A DNA stretch of 64,000 bases from Sanyastnella coralliicola (GCF_030845195.1 NZ_CP132543.1:3613501-3677500), one strand, 5' to 3'. Positions 54,013 through 62,505 are shown, counted from the stretch's first letter. The notes: generated from the sequence alone by a model not told the origin. Made by a program: numbers and translations.

Positions 54013-54020
54013 TACTTTTG
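54013..54020 (+). promoter_or_regulatory. -7 promoter element (TACTTTTG) before the acidic protein gene
   Basis: Exact TAnnTTTG, 14 bases before the ATG at 54035, giving a leader of about eight bases. No TTG box at the ideal distance. Confidence 0.5.
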
Positions 54021-54034
54021 CATCAGATAAGCCC

Positions 54035-54967
54035 ATGCAATACACGCTGAAGCACATAGCAGAAATGTTGGCCAAGAACCTTGGACAACTAGAGAAAGGA
54101 GAGCTCAAATTCGAAGATGTTCACAGTCTAACTGAACAGTCTCGCGAGTTGTATGAAGGGCTGATTGCTTTGCGTTACGCTATCGCGGAAAAGGGATTGA
54201 AGCCTAATGACAACCCGCCATTCCGCATTCATCCAGGACAAACCTCTCTTATTGACGCCATCGATGAGGTGGTAGCTGAAACGAACCAGAAGAATGATCT
54301 GTTTTCTTCGATGTTGCTTGATCAAACGGAAGAGGAAGAGGAAGAATCAGAAGGAGAAGGAGAATCTGAGGCTAGGGGTGCACATGTGCACCCAGAAGAA
54401 TTAGAGAGGGACGCATCTTTGCGTCCGGAAAACCAGCCTGCAGAAGAAAACAACCCAGATTCTGAACCAACGCCTGATGTTCCTGAGGTGATGATTCAGC
54501 CTGTTGGTGATGTTGAAGAGATAGAGGAAGAAAAAGAATTAGAGGGAGAGATAGAAGGGGAATTAGAATCAGAAGGAGAGTCAGAGGTTAGGGGTGCACA
54601 TGTGCACCCAGAAGAATCAGAGGAAGAAATAGAAGAAGAGGCTAATGTTAGCGTTGCACCAGTGCACCCGTCTGAAAAATCAGAACCTGACCCCAACGAT
54701 GATTCCCTAGCCGCAAAGCTGAGTCGTTCTCCGATTGAAGACCTTCGGAAAGCGATTGGCTTGAACCAGAAGTTCCAATTCATTCGCGAACTGTTTGACG
54801 GAGACGCCTCTTCTTATGATGCTTTTGTTGACGGCGTGAATGGCTCCAACTCACTTGAGGAGGCGATGTCGTTGGTGAATGATCAAGTGCCACAGTTGGC
54901 GTCGAAAGAAGAAGGGGATGAGGTAGTTGAAGTCTTCATGGACCTGATCGAACGCCGCTTCTTATGA
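54035..54967 (+). CDS. Acidic low-complexity protein with in-frame palindromic repeats
   Basis: 310 residues from the ATG at 54035 (MQYTLKHIAEML); the open frame extends upstream over the previous gene but without initiation signals. A helical N-terminal domain (about 1-95, beginning MQYTLKHIAEMLAKNLG) and a helical C-terminal domain (about 220-310, KLSRSPIEDLRKAIGLNQKF) enclose a Glu/Ser-rich linker (about 96-215). The C-terminal part resembles a domain seen at the end of Bacteroidota proteins next to rsmI. The linker holds four DNA hairpins that all translate in the same frame as short His/Pro- or Arg/Pro-containing peptides (see separate entries). The gene overlaps rsmI by 4 bases. Function unknown. 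Confidence 0.72.
   Translation: MQYTLKHIAEMLAKNLGQLEKGELKFEDVHSLTEQSRELYEGLIALRYAIAEKGLKPNDNPPFRIHPGQTSLIDAIDEVVAETNQKNDLFSSMLLDQTEEEEEESEGEGESEARGAHVHPEELERDASLRPENQPAEENNPDSEPTPDVPEVMIQPVGDVEEIEEEKELEGEIEGELESEGESEVRGAHVHPEESEEEIEEEANVSVAPVHPSEKSEPDPNDDSLAAKLSRSPIEDLRKAIGLNQKFQFIRELFDGDASSYDAFVDGVNGSNSLEEAMSLVNDQVPQLASKEEGDEVVEVFMDLIERRFL
54376..54393. repeat. Perfect 18-base palindrome inside the acidic protein gene, copy A
   Basis: GGGTGCACATGTGCACCC, preceded by TAG as is hairpin H3 of the repeats at 2-7.5 kb. Translated in frame as Gly-Ala-His-Val-His-Pro. Confidence 0.85.
54409..54426. repeat. Hairpin GGACGCATCTTTGCGTCC inside the acidic protein gene
   Basis: Seven-base stem GGACGCA/TGCGTCC with loop TCTT. 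The right arm is the same as the right arm of hairpin H3 (ATGCGTCC). Translated in frame as Arg-Asp-Ala-Ser-Leu-Arg-Pro. Confidence 0.75.
54592..54609. repeat. Perfect 18-base palindrome inside the acidic protein gene, copy B
   Basis: Second exact copy of GGGTGCACATGTGCACCC with the same flanks (AGG before, AGAAGAA after), same frame and same peptide as copy A. A degenerate third version (TTGCACCAGTGCACCC) lies at about 54654-54669. Confidence 0.85.
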
Positions 54968-55656
54968 GCAAGTTGTATCTCGTTCCGACCCCGATCGGGA
55001 ATCTTGAAGATATCACTTACCGCGCTGTGCGGATCCTAAACGAAGTTGATTTAATCCTTGCTGAGGATACGCGTACGAGCTCAAAACTCCTTCGCCATTA
55101 TGCCATCGAGACGCCCATGCGTTCGTTCCATGCGCACAATGAACACAAAACTGTAGACCGCATTCTTGAAGAATTAGAGGCAGGGCACACCTACGCCCAA
55201 ATCTCGGATGCGGGAAGTCCTGGAATCAGTGACCCAGGGTTTTTGTTGGTGCGCGGCTGCATTGAACGAGGAATCGAGGTAGAATCGCTACCAGGCCCAA
55301 CCGCTGTTATTCCTGCGCTTGTCTTGAGTGGGATGTCTCTAGATCGTTTCATCTACGAAGGCTTCCTTCCACAGAAGAAAGGACGTCAAACTAGGGTAAA
55401 GGCGATTGCTCAACACGACGCCACGACAGTGATGTACGAATCACCACATCGAATTGTCAAGTTGCTTACCCAGCTTATAGAGGAGTGCGGCGAAGAGCGT
55501 CTGGTATCAGCCAGCCGAGAGATCACCAAACTCCACGAAGAGACCGTTAGAGGCTCATTAGCCGAGGTAAAGGCTCATTTTGAGGCCCATGCACCTAAAG
55601 GCGAGTTTGTGGTCGTATTTCAAGGCTTAAACGCCGCTCAGAAGAGCAGTCGATGA
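54964..55656 (+). CDS. rsmI: 16S rRNA (cytidine(1402)-2'-O)-methyltransferase
   Basis: 230 residues. SAM-dependent ribose methylation of C1402 in the 16S P-site. Seen: N-terminal LYLVPTPIGNLEDITYRAV, AEDTRTSSKLLRHY, the SAM loop SDAGSPGISDPG, SLPGPTAVIPALVLSG, and the late motif YESPHRIV followed by REITKLHEE. It overlaps the acidic-protein gene by 4 bases and ends 18 bases into the convergent radA gene. Confidence 0.96.
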   Translation: MSKLYLVPTPIGNLEDITYRAVRILNEVDLILAEDTRTSSKLLRHYAIETPMRSFHAHNEHKTVDRILEELEAGHTYAQISDAGSPGISDPGFLLVRGCIERGIEVESLPGPTAVIPALVLSGMSLDRFIYEGFLPQKKGRQTRVKAIAQHDATTVMYESPHRIVKLLTQLIEECGEERLVSASREITKLHEETVRGSLAEVKAHFEAHAPKGEFVVVFQGLNAAQKSSR

Positions 55657-56999
55657 ATGTCGGCGACTTTCTCTACGCCAACCACTTTCAAGTTACCGTA
55701 AGAGTCTTTCACATTGCGTGTGTATGAACTCACAAGCATGCGCTTGAAGCCCATTTTTTCCGCTTCCGAAATTCGTTGTTCGATGCGACTGACTGGTCGG
55801 ATTTCTCCAGACAGCCCAATCTCTCCTGCGAACACTGTATCTGACGGCAGAGCGATATCCAAACTGCTCGATAGGCAAGCAGCCACAACGGCTAAGTCAA
55901 TAGCAGGGTCTTCAATGCGCAGACCACCAGCGATGTTGAGGAAGACGTCTTTCATACCCAACTTGAAGCCGCAGCGTTTTTCGAGAACCGCAAGAAGCAT
56001 GTTCAATCGGCGAGTATTATAACCGGTAGCGCTTCGTTGCGGCGTACCGTAAACGGCGGTACTAACGAGGGCCTGAATCTCCAAAAGGAGCGGGCGCATT
56101 CCTTCCAAGGAAGCCGCAATGGCTGAACCTGAAAGCGACGGGTCTTTTTCACCAATCAGTACAGCAGAAGGATTCAACACGGGTTGAAGTCCGTTGCTGT
56201 TCATCTCGTATATCCCGAGTTCGTGTGTAGAGCCGAATCGGTTCTTCACTGTACGCAGAATGCGGAAGGCATGGAAACGGTCACCTTCAAACTGAAGCAC
56301 GACGTCAACCATGTGCTCTAGCACTTTTGGCCCTGCGAGTGAGCCTTCTTTGGTGATGTGACCGATTAAGAATACAGGGATGTGCTTGGTCTTGGCAATC
56401 GTCAAAAGATCAGCTGCCGTTTCTCGAATTTGGCTCACACTACCAGGCGAAGATTCAATTTCTGGTGTAAACAGCGTTTGAATCGAGTCAACGATAATCA
56501 AAGAAGGGTTGAGTTCTTCTGCCTGTTCGGCAATGATCTTCACGTTGGTTTCGGGAAGAACATAAAGGCTGTCTTTTAGCGGGCCAATGCGTTCAGCGCG
56601 CATCTTTATTTGCTCGGGGCTTTCCTCACCAGAAACATACAGCACGTTGCCTCCTGAGAAGCGCATCGCCGTTTGAAGCAAAAGGGTTGATTTCCCAATT
56701 CCGGGCTCACCCCCGCAAAGGATGAGGCTGCCAGGAACAAGTCCACCGCCTAGTACGCGGTCGAGCTCTTGATCATCAACAGGAGTGCGCACACCACTGC
56801 TTGATTCGAAACTCTGAAGTGGAGCCGCCTTTTGTTGCGTCACAGGAATCATGGCGCGCCTGCGCGTCTGGCGAGTATCTGGTTGAACAGATTCTTCAAC
56901 GTAAGTATTCCACTCATTGCATGAAGGACACTTACCAATCCATTTTGCGGCGGTAGCGCCACAGCTTTGGCAGACGTATTTTGTTTTGACTTTGGCCAC
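55638..56999 (-). CDS. radA: DNA repair protein RadA
   Basis: 453 residues, starting at GTG (56999). RecA-like branch-migration ATPase in recombinational repair. Order: zinc finger (YVCQSCGATAAKWIGKCPSC, about 8-27), ATPase with Walker A GEPGIGKST (about 96-104) and Walker B LIIVDSI, the RadA-specific KNRFG motif (about 255-259), and a Lon-protease-like C-terminal domain (about 300-453). The GTG start is fixed by the zinc finger needing the first residues and by the lack of an upstream ATG. It converges with rsmI. Confidence 0.97.
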   Translation of the reverse strand: MAKVKTKYVCQSCGATAAKWIGKCPSCNEWNTYVEESVQPDTRQTRRRAMIPVTQQKAAPLQSFESSSGVRTPVDDQELDRVLGGGLVPGSLILCGGEPGIGKSTLLLQTAMRFSGGNVLYVSGEESPEQIKMRAERIGPLKDSLYVLPETNVKIIAEQAEELNPSLIIVDSIQTLFTPEIESSPGSVSQIRETAADLLTIAKTKHIPVFLIGHITKEGSLAGPKVLEHMVDVVLQFEGDRFHAFRILRTVKNRFGSTHELGIYEMNSNGLQPVLNPSAVLIGEKDPSLSGSAIAASLEGMRPLLLEIQALVSTAVYGTPQRSATGYNTRRLNMLLAVLEKRCGFKLGMKDVFLNIAGGLRIEDPAIDLAVVAACLSSSLDIALPSDTVFAGEIGLSGEIRPVSRIEQRISEAEKMGFKRMLVSSYTRNVKDSYGNLKVVGVEKVADIHRLLF

Positions 57000-57010
57000 G
57001 AGGGAAGCTA

Positions 57011-57043
57011 TAAAAAAAGAGGCCGCCCTTCAAGGGCAGCCTC
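57011..57043 (-). terminator. Rho-independent terminator after the nidogen-like cargo gene
   Basis: On the minus strand a GC-rich stem of about eleven pairs (GAGGC-x-GCCCT against its complement, one mismatch, loop of three), followed by a run of seven T residues. It lies about 20 bases after the stop at 57065. Confidence 0.93.
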
Positions 57044-57064
57044 CGCTATATTCGAGATAAGTTA

Positions 57065-60000
57065 TTATCTGCTGATGTTCACTGTACCGTTGTGCTCTTT
57101 TCCGTTTGGAAGGATGATCACGTACCAGTAAGTTCCTTCAGCTACGTCACGTCCGTCCCAGTCACCTGAGCGGTAATCTTGGCTTTCGTAAACTGAAGTT
57201 CCCCAACGGTTGTAGATGTATACCTGAACGTCATTGTACACGTCGAGTCCTTCGATGTGGAAACGCTCATTGGTAGCATCACCGTTTGGAGTGAAGATGT
57301 TCGGAATAGTAATCTCACATGCATCGATTACTACTTCGAAGTTCGCTTGTGTAGAACCACAAGGGTTGATTGAAGTACCTGTCAATGTTTGAACGATTCC
57401 CCAACACTCAGTACCGAGGTCAGAAGCGTTCAACGTCAAATCATCTGCGTTGTCTTCGAAGTAAATGATGTCTCCGTCACAGTTAATTTCCCATACCCAT
57501 TGTGTTGGTCCACCTGTAGAGTTCAACTGGAATACGTTGTTGATCTCAGGACAAAGCGTCAATGGCGTTGTTGGGAATGGATCTACGTTTGGAGCAGAAC
57601 CAATAAACACTTCAGTACAGATGGTTTCTGTAGCACAGTTTCCTGGGTCTGTTACATCCACACAAACTTCTTGGTTTGAAGTCACTTCGTACTGGATTCC
57701 GTTGGATCCGTCAGGCCAAACAACATCCCAATCAAGGTTAGGAACGTTCGCAGCCATGATGTACGGGCCATCAGAATCACAGAATGCGTAGTAAGGTTGT
57801 GGAAGAACAGTATCAAGCTCTCCAGCGATTGACACCTCTGCACAAGCGCTTGCTCCAACAGGGTCACATTCGTTGCTTACCGTTACACAGTATGTTCCAG
57901 TTTCGCCGGCTTCAAATGTTTCACCGTTGCCTACCGCAGCACCTTCGAATGTCCACTCGTAAATGAGTGATGGGTCATCGTTGGCAATTGGATCGAGGAT
58001 CACCGTTCCACCGTCACATAGCACTTGGTCTTCAAGCACAGGGGCTGAAGGAAGGCTTGTTGCGATGATGTCAAAGGTATCAGAGTCTTCACCACACCCG
58101 TTTTCGATGGTTACAGTGAATGTCTCGTTTGTTGCTTGGTCGAAGCTGTATGTGTTCGTAAGAACGTCGTCAACTCCCGGGCTCGGCCAATCGATTTCGG
58201 CAGTACCACCAAGGTCGTATACGTCAGCGTTGACAACCGCTTCTTCATCTCCACAAAGTACGAACGCATCAGGAGAAAGCTCGATTGTTGGTGCTTCTGT
58301 GAATTCAAGTTGGTATTCGTAGAAGATTCCACATGATGCTTCTTCGAATGAGAAGATGTGCATTCCGTAATCGTCTGGAGTGAATACAGTATCGAACTCA
58401 TCGTCTGGATCGAACGTTCCACCAGGACCGCTAATGTATGTCCATACACCAATTGCAGGATCCGCCGTACAGCCTACCTCACCTTCAAAAAGAATTTGTC
58501 CGTTAGTAAATGGAGGCTCAGGGTCAACCTGGTTGTTTGTAGAACAGTTGAAGAAGAGAACGTCATTGAACTCATCTCCTGTACCTGCACTGATGTATTC
58601 GATTTCGATGTAATCACCCGCTTCAATTGCCACCTGCTCAATCAAGAAGGTAGAGAATGAAGTGAAAGTTGCTACAAGCTCTTCGTTCACATAAACGTTG
58701 ATGAAAGAACCGTCCCAACCGTCGTTGTTCGACGACTGCAGGTAGATGTTGAAGAATCCTTCTGCTGGGTTGCTGAAACCTCCAAAGAACTCTACTGGCT
58801 CAAGACCGTCACAGTATGCTCCAGACCACGTATCTTCTGGGATAAATGGATCTACGCTCAACACGTTAAATACGTATTGACCTTGACATCCTTGTTCGTC
58901 AGTTACAAGAAGTCGGTAAGTACCCGGGGTCAATTCTGCGCTCAAATTGTCATCTGCAACAGAGACTACTTCACCACCGAGGCCGTTCCAATCACCTTCC
59001 CATGAAATATCTGTGTAAAGTTCCCATTCGTCTTCACAGATCTGAGCTACAGCTAGCTCGTCAGAACAAATAGGGTTTGGTAATACCGTAACACATGGAA
59101 GGAAGTATGGCGTCTGATCAATGGTAACCGTTGTTTCTGCAGTACATCCTTCGTCGATTCCTGCAACTACGATTACTTGTCCACCTGTTGTTACGTCACA
59201 AATAGGTGTTGTACATCCTGATGACCAGTCGTAGAAGTCGAATCCGTCGCTGGCCTCGAGTGTAGTTGCAGATCCGGCACAGATGGTGAAGTCACCAGAT
59301 ACTGTCAGTTCTGGAAGTACTACGTCGATTACCTCTACTACAATGTTCAATTCAGTTACTCCCTCAGGGTCACCTGAGTCGGTAGCTATTACGTTGATGG
59401 TGTTGAATCCGATGTTATCGACGCTACCCACGTAACCACCGTCGAAAGTTGCGGTGTTTCCGTTGATGACGTTGTTGATGTATAAACCATCTTCGTACCC
59501 ATCTACGTCGTATTCAATCGTTACCTGCTGATTGTTCTCAGGCGCCAAGAATTGGAAGTCAAGAACAAGGGTGTCTTGAAGACAAAGCGTGATGGTGTCA
59601 CACCCAACGTTTGCTGTAGAGATAGGAGGTATGTTGTTCTGTTGGACCCCGATCGTGTTGAAGTTGAACGTTTTATTGTTCAACCAGTACACACCGTCAA
59701 TTTCGTCATTATCATCACCGTAAGGTCCGTTGTATGTATCGCTACAGCTTCCGAAACGTCCATACTGGATGTTTGGTCCTGTCGTAGCTGACTTATCTGC
59801 ACCGTTGGTTGCAGGTGTTGGACCTTGACAACCACCAGATCCACCTACGTCACCGTGAGCCCATCCCATGTTGAGGTAGCAAAGCTGCACGTTTGTTCCT
59901 TCTGGAAGTACAGGGCTATCTTCTGGAGTGAAGATGATTTGGAAGGTATTCGTTTTGTCGTCGTGGTTGTTGTAGTAACCCACGTCGATGAAGTTCACGT

Positions 60001-60619
60001 ATACCGCGTCTTCAGTAATCTTGTACCAAATTTCACCTGTTGCACGGATATCGATATCTGCCCAGAAACCGGCAATCTGATCATACGTTGCATCAGGGAA
60101 TTCTTCCGGAGTCCAGTCAATGATACCGGCACCGAAAGAAACAGAACCTTTGGAGTTGATGTAAACAGCGTTGAAGTTTTCACCGTAGTGGTCATGGCTC
60201 CATCCTGGAAGAGCAAGCGGCCCGATCCAAGCGTCTACGTCGGCACCTGCACCCCCTGTTTCGTCCCAGTCATCTGTTTGAATTTGTGTGTAAGTGTCGT
60301 CTGGTTCAACCCAGCACTCACATCCGCCCGAGGCCAACAGGCGAGCTGCACGACGAGCTGCACGCTCATCTTCGTCAACTACTTTACGCTCCTTTACGAT
60401 GCGGCGAGCATCTTCTTCAGAGTAGTGCTCCCATTCACGAATCACGTCCCATTCAGCACGTGTCATGTTGATTACAGCACCTTCAAAACCATTGTACTTT
60501 GCAATGATTTGCTCAGCATTTAGGGTGGTTTCAGAACCATCCATGTTGTTGATTTCCTGAGAGAATGCTACGCTTCCGGAGAGGAGGAAAGCGACTAATA
60601 ATAGAATCGATTGTTTCAT
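57065..60619 (-). CDS. Large T9SS cargo protein: nidogen-like domain and CHU_C domain
   Basis: 1184 residues from the ATG at 60619 (MKQSILLLV), four codons inside a possible longer start at 60631; signal peptide ends near VAFSQE. An N-terminal helical segment with an Arg-rich stretch is followed by a nidogen-like beta domain (about 140-330: GWSHDHYGENFNAVYINSKG, then GFWADIDIRATGE). A series of Ig/PKD-like domains (about 340-1090) repeats CxxxxxxLxxxxG patterns. The C-terminal CHU_C domain (about 1095-1184) has IFTPNGDATNERFHI, IYNRWGTSVY and WDGRDVAEGTYWYVI. Exported by T9SS; probably an adhesin. The -7 element TATATTTG lies about 76 bases upstream. Confidence 0.86.
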   Translation of the reverse strand: MKQSILLLVAFLLSGSVAFSQEINNMDGSETTLNAEQIIAKYNGFEGAVINMTRAEWDVIREWEHYSEEDARRIVKERKVVDEDERAARRAARLLASGGCECWVEPDDTYTQIQTDDWDETGGAGADVDAWIGPLALPGWSHDHYGENFNAVYINSKGSVSFGAGIIDWTPEEFPDATYDQIAGFWADIDIRATGEIWYKITEDAVYVNFIDVGYYNNHDDKTNTFQIIFTPEDSPVLPEGTNVQLCYLNMGWAHGDVGGSGGCQGPTPATNGADKSATTGPNIQYGRFGSCSDTYNGPYGDDNDEIDGVYWLNNKTFNFNTIGVQQNNIPPISTANVGCDTITLCLQDTLVLDFQFLAPENNQQVTIEYDVDGYEDGLYINNVINGNTATFDGGYVGSVDNIGFNTINVIATDSGDPEGVTELNIVVEVIDVVLPELTVSGDFTICAGSATTLEASDGFDFYDWSSGCTTPICDVTTGGQVIVVAGIDEGCTAETTVTIDQTPYFLPCVTVLPNPICSDELAVAQICEDEWELYTDISWEGDWNGLGGEVVSVADDNLSAELTPGTYRLLVTDEQGCQGQYVFNVLSVDPFIPEDTWSGAYCDGLEPVEFFGGFSNPAEGFFNIYLQSSNNDGWDGSFINVYVNEELVATFTSFSTFLIEQVAIEAGDYIEIEYISAGTGDEFNDVLFFNCSTNNQVDPEPPFTNGQILFEGEVGCTADPAIGVWTYISGPGGTFDPDDEFDTVFTPDDYGMHIFSFEEASCGIFYEYQLEFTEAPTIELSPDAFVLCGDEEAVVNADVYDLGGTAEIDWPSPGVDDVLTNTYSFDQATNETFTVTIENGCGEDSDTFDIIATSLPSAPVLEDQVLCDGGTVILDPIANDDPSLIYEWTFEGAAVGNGETFEAGETGTYCVTVSNECDPVGASACAEVSIAGELDTVLPQPYYAFCDSDGPYIMAANVPNLDWDVVWPDGSNGIQYEVTSNQEVCVDVTDPGNCATETICTEVFIGSAPNVDPFPTTPLTLCPEINNVFQLNSTGGPTQWVWEINCDGDIIYFEDNADDLTLNASDLGTECWGIVQTLTGTSINPCGSTQANFEVVIDACEITIPNIFTPNGDATNERFHIEGLDVYNDVQVYIYNRWGTSVYESQDYRSGDWDGRDVAEGTYWYVIILPNGKEHNGTVNISR

Positions 60620-60694
60620 TTTACCACTCATCTTATCTAGTCTGAACTAAATTAGTTCTGTTCGTCAAAGGTTGTACCCCGTTCAAAGGGCTAG

Positions 60695-60702
60695 CAAATA
60701 TA
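60695..60702 (-). promoter_or_regulatory. -7 promoter element (TATATTTG) of the nidogen-like cargo gene
   Basis: Exact TAnnTTTG on the minus strand in the gap between the anti-sigma-like gene and the cargo gene. It implies the cargo gene has a promoter of its own. Confidence 0.5.
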
Positions 60703-60713
60703 GTATTTCAGAG

Positions 60714-61832
60714 CTAACGAAGGAGCTTCACAATACGCCGTTCGTTGAATACTTTACCAGCGTCCGAGTATGCTACCACAGTCAAAATGTACGCGCCTTC
60801 AGGACATTGATTCCCTGCTTGGTCGTTTCCATCCCAGCCTGAGCCATTTCCAGACTCCTCAAATACTACTTTACCATTGGAATCGTAAACCACCATTTGT
60901 TGTACAGTGACCTTACGAGATTCCGGGTGTATGCCGAGAATATCATTTACTCCGTCGTTGTTTGGAGTAAAGACATTCGCCAGAACCAATTTCGCAGGAA
61001 GATCAACCGTGATTTGCTGTTCTTCCGTTCTATCAAACCCTGCAGCATCAACTACTTGGAGAATGACTGTGTAGTCATCTTCAAATTCGTAGGTGTGTTG
61101 TGGACTGCGTTCTGTTGACATTTCTCCGTCGCCGAAGAACCAGATGTATTGTACCCCGTTGCGGAATGCCGGTTCGAAGTGGCGCGTGAGCGTTTCGCGA
61201 TCATAAATCGAAACCGTGAATTCAGCACTGAGATTGGCATCTGGTTGTGCTTGTTCTTCCGTTGTTTCCGATTCCGCGCTAGCGTCTGAATTATCCGAAG
61301 CCTCAGCAGCGCCTTGTTCATCAGCTACCACAGGGGTCTCAGACGCTTCTTCAGTCTCTTGCTCTGATGAGTAGATGGTTTCAACGGTAATGGTATCAGC
61401 CACCGGGTCATCAGTGTTCGTGATCATTTTTAATTCTCTTGAAGGCTTCTCGTCAGAGCGATCATCAACAGTTGTAGTTTCCTCACTTACATCACGTTGA
61501 GTATCCTCGGAAGGTTGCTCAGTGGCAGTATTCGTTTCCGCGTTAGCGACAACCACTTCTTCTTGAGCAGGAGCAGACGCCACAGTATCATCACCACTGA
61601 AGTATACACCCAGTGCAATCGCACCTCCAACGACAACAGTGGCGATTACACCAGCCACAGCGCTAAATCCGCCGGAAGCGCCAGCAGCGCCACCACCGGC
61701 ACTACCACTGGCAGCACCACCTGGCGTCGGCAACTGCTGCTGCAATTGCGACCAGATATTTGGATCTACCGGTGCTTCGGCTCCGGATAGCTTCTGCTGA
61801 AGCAGATCTCTTATGTGCTGATCTTCTGTCAT
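60714..61832 (-). CDS. Membrane anti-sigma-like protein fused to PKD and CHU_C domains
   Basis: 372 residues. The N-terminus (about 1-45, IRDLLQQKLSGAEAPVDPNIWSQLQQQL) looks like the cytoplasmic sigma-binding helix region of Bacteroidota anti-sigma factors. A Gly/Ala-rich stretch and one membrane helix (about 55-77) follow. The outside part is a Thr/Glu/Ser-rich acidic stalk (about 80-200), a PKD-like domain with WFFGDGEMSTERSPQHTYEF (about 222-245) and a CHU_C-type domain (about 282-372: VFTPNNDGVNDILGI, WDGNDQAGNQCPEGAY). Start and stop overlap the ECF sigma gene by 4 bases (ATGA), the usual layout of sigma/anti-sigma pairs. Sigma binding is inferred from this layout, not shown. Confidence 0.78.
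   Translation of the reverse strand: MTEDQHIRDLLQQKLSGAEAPVDPNIWSQLQQQLPTPGGAASGSAGGGAAGASGGFSAVAGVIATVVVGGAIALGVYFSGDDTVASAPAQEEVVVANAETNTATEQPSEDTQRDVSEETTTVDDRSDEKPSRELKMITNTDDPVADTITVETIYSSEQETEEASETPVVADEQGAAEASDNSDASAESETTEEQAQPDANLSAEFTVSIYDRETLTRHFEPAFRNGVQYIWFFGDGEMSTERSPQHTYEFEDDYTVILQVVDAAGFDRTEEQQITVDLPAKLVLANVFTPNNDGVNDILGIHPESRKVTVQQMVVYDSNGKVVFEESGNGSGWDGNDQAGNQCPEGAYILTVVAYSDAGKVFNERRIVKLLR
61272..61284 (+). repeat. Iterated 13-mer TTCCGCGCTAGCG, copy 7
   Basis: Exact copy in the anti-sigma-like gene (coding strand reads Ala-Ser-Ala-Glu). A one-mismatch copy, TTCCGCGTTAGCG, lies at 61536-61548 in the same gene. Confidence 0.8.
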
Positions 61833-62365
61833 CGTCCTTGTTCTAGTGCGTTCAGTTGATTGCGCAACTGAATCTTGGCTTTGTGAAATTGGGTCTTTGA
61901 AGTGCTTTCAGAGATTTCGAGCTTCTCAGCAATCTCCTTATGACTGTATCCTTCGATGGCGTATAAGTTGAAGACTGTGCGATATCCTGTGGGCAGCTGA
62001 GCGATCAAAGCCAAAATATCTTTGGCGGCGAGTTCACTCAACACGTTGAAGTCAGTTATGTGAAGATCATAAGCTTCATCAATCGACTCTTGGAAGGCGT
62101 GGCGTTTTTCTTTTCGGATGTGAATGAGGGCCGAATTAACCATCACCCTTCGAATCCAAGCGCCTAAAGCACCATCCCCTTTGTATTGACCCAATTTTTC
62201 AAAGACCTTAATGAACCCCTCTTGCATCATGTCTGCTGCATCATTGGGATTCCCTGCATAGCGCAGGCAAACCGCCATCATTTGACCGGAGAACTGGTCA
62301 TAGAGCTCTTTTTGTGCCGAGCGTTCGTTTGCTAAGCATGCATCTACAAGTTCTCTTTCCGTCAT
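61829..62365 (-). CDS. ECF-type RNA polymerase sigma factor
   Basis: 178 residues from MTERELVDACL at 62365; a start at 62401 (MKSHPHH) would add 12 residues of no recognised type. Region 2 is visible as YDQFSGQMMAVCLRYAGN and DAADMMQEGFIKVFEKLGQY, and region 4 as LPTGYRTVFNLYAIEGYSHKEIAEKLEISESTSKTQFHKAK, which binds the -35-like element. This is the large SigE/SigW-like ECF group of Bacteroidota (sigma-70 family). The next gene overlaps it by 4 bases and is its probable regulator. The promoter was not identified; the 140 bases upstream are shared with lepA. Confidence 0.92.
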   Translation of the reverse strand: MTERELVDACLANERSAQKELYDQFSGQMMAVCLRYAGNPNDAADMMQEGFIKVFEKLGQYKGDGALGAWIRRVMVNSALIHIRKEKRHAFQESIDEAYDLHITDFNVLSELAAKDILALIAQLPTGYRTVFNLYAIEGYSHKEIAEKLEISESTSKTQFHKAKIQLRNQLNALEQGR

Positions 62366-62490
62366 GGCGTTCGTGGTGATATGATGCGGGTGAGATTTCA
62401 AAAGTTGCCTGAAAGATGACTTTTCATTGAATTTTTACGCTTTTCTCAGAACCTTCGACACATAGTGCTCGTTAATTCAGTGGTTAACGC

Positions 62491-62498
62491 TATTTTTG
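62491..62498 (+). promoter_or_regulatory. -7 promoter element (TATTTTTG) immediately before lepA
   Basis: Exact TAnnTTTG with only seven bases between it and the lepA ATG. Transcription would start at or very near the ATG, so the message would be leaderless or nearly so. Confidence 0.55.
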
Positions 62499-62505
62499 CG
62501 ATTCC

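Noticed and set aside
54376-54393. GGGTGCACATGTGCACCC as a transcription factor operator.
   Set aside because: Both copies are deep inside a coding sequence with no promoter nearby, and related hairpins occur in the same frame, so a coding-sequence insertion is more likely.
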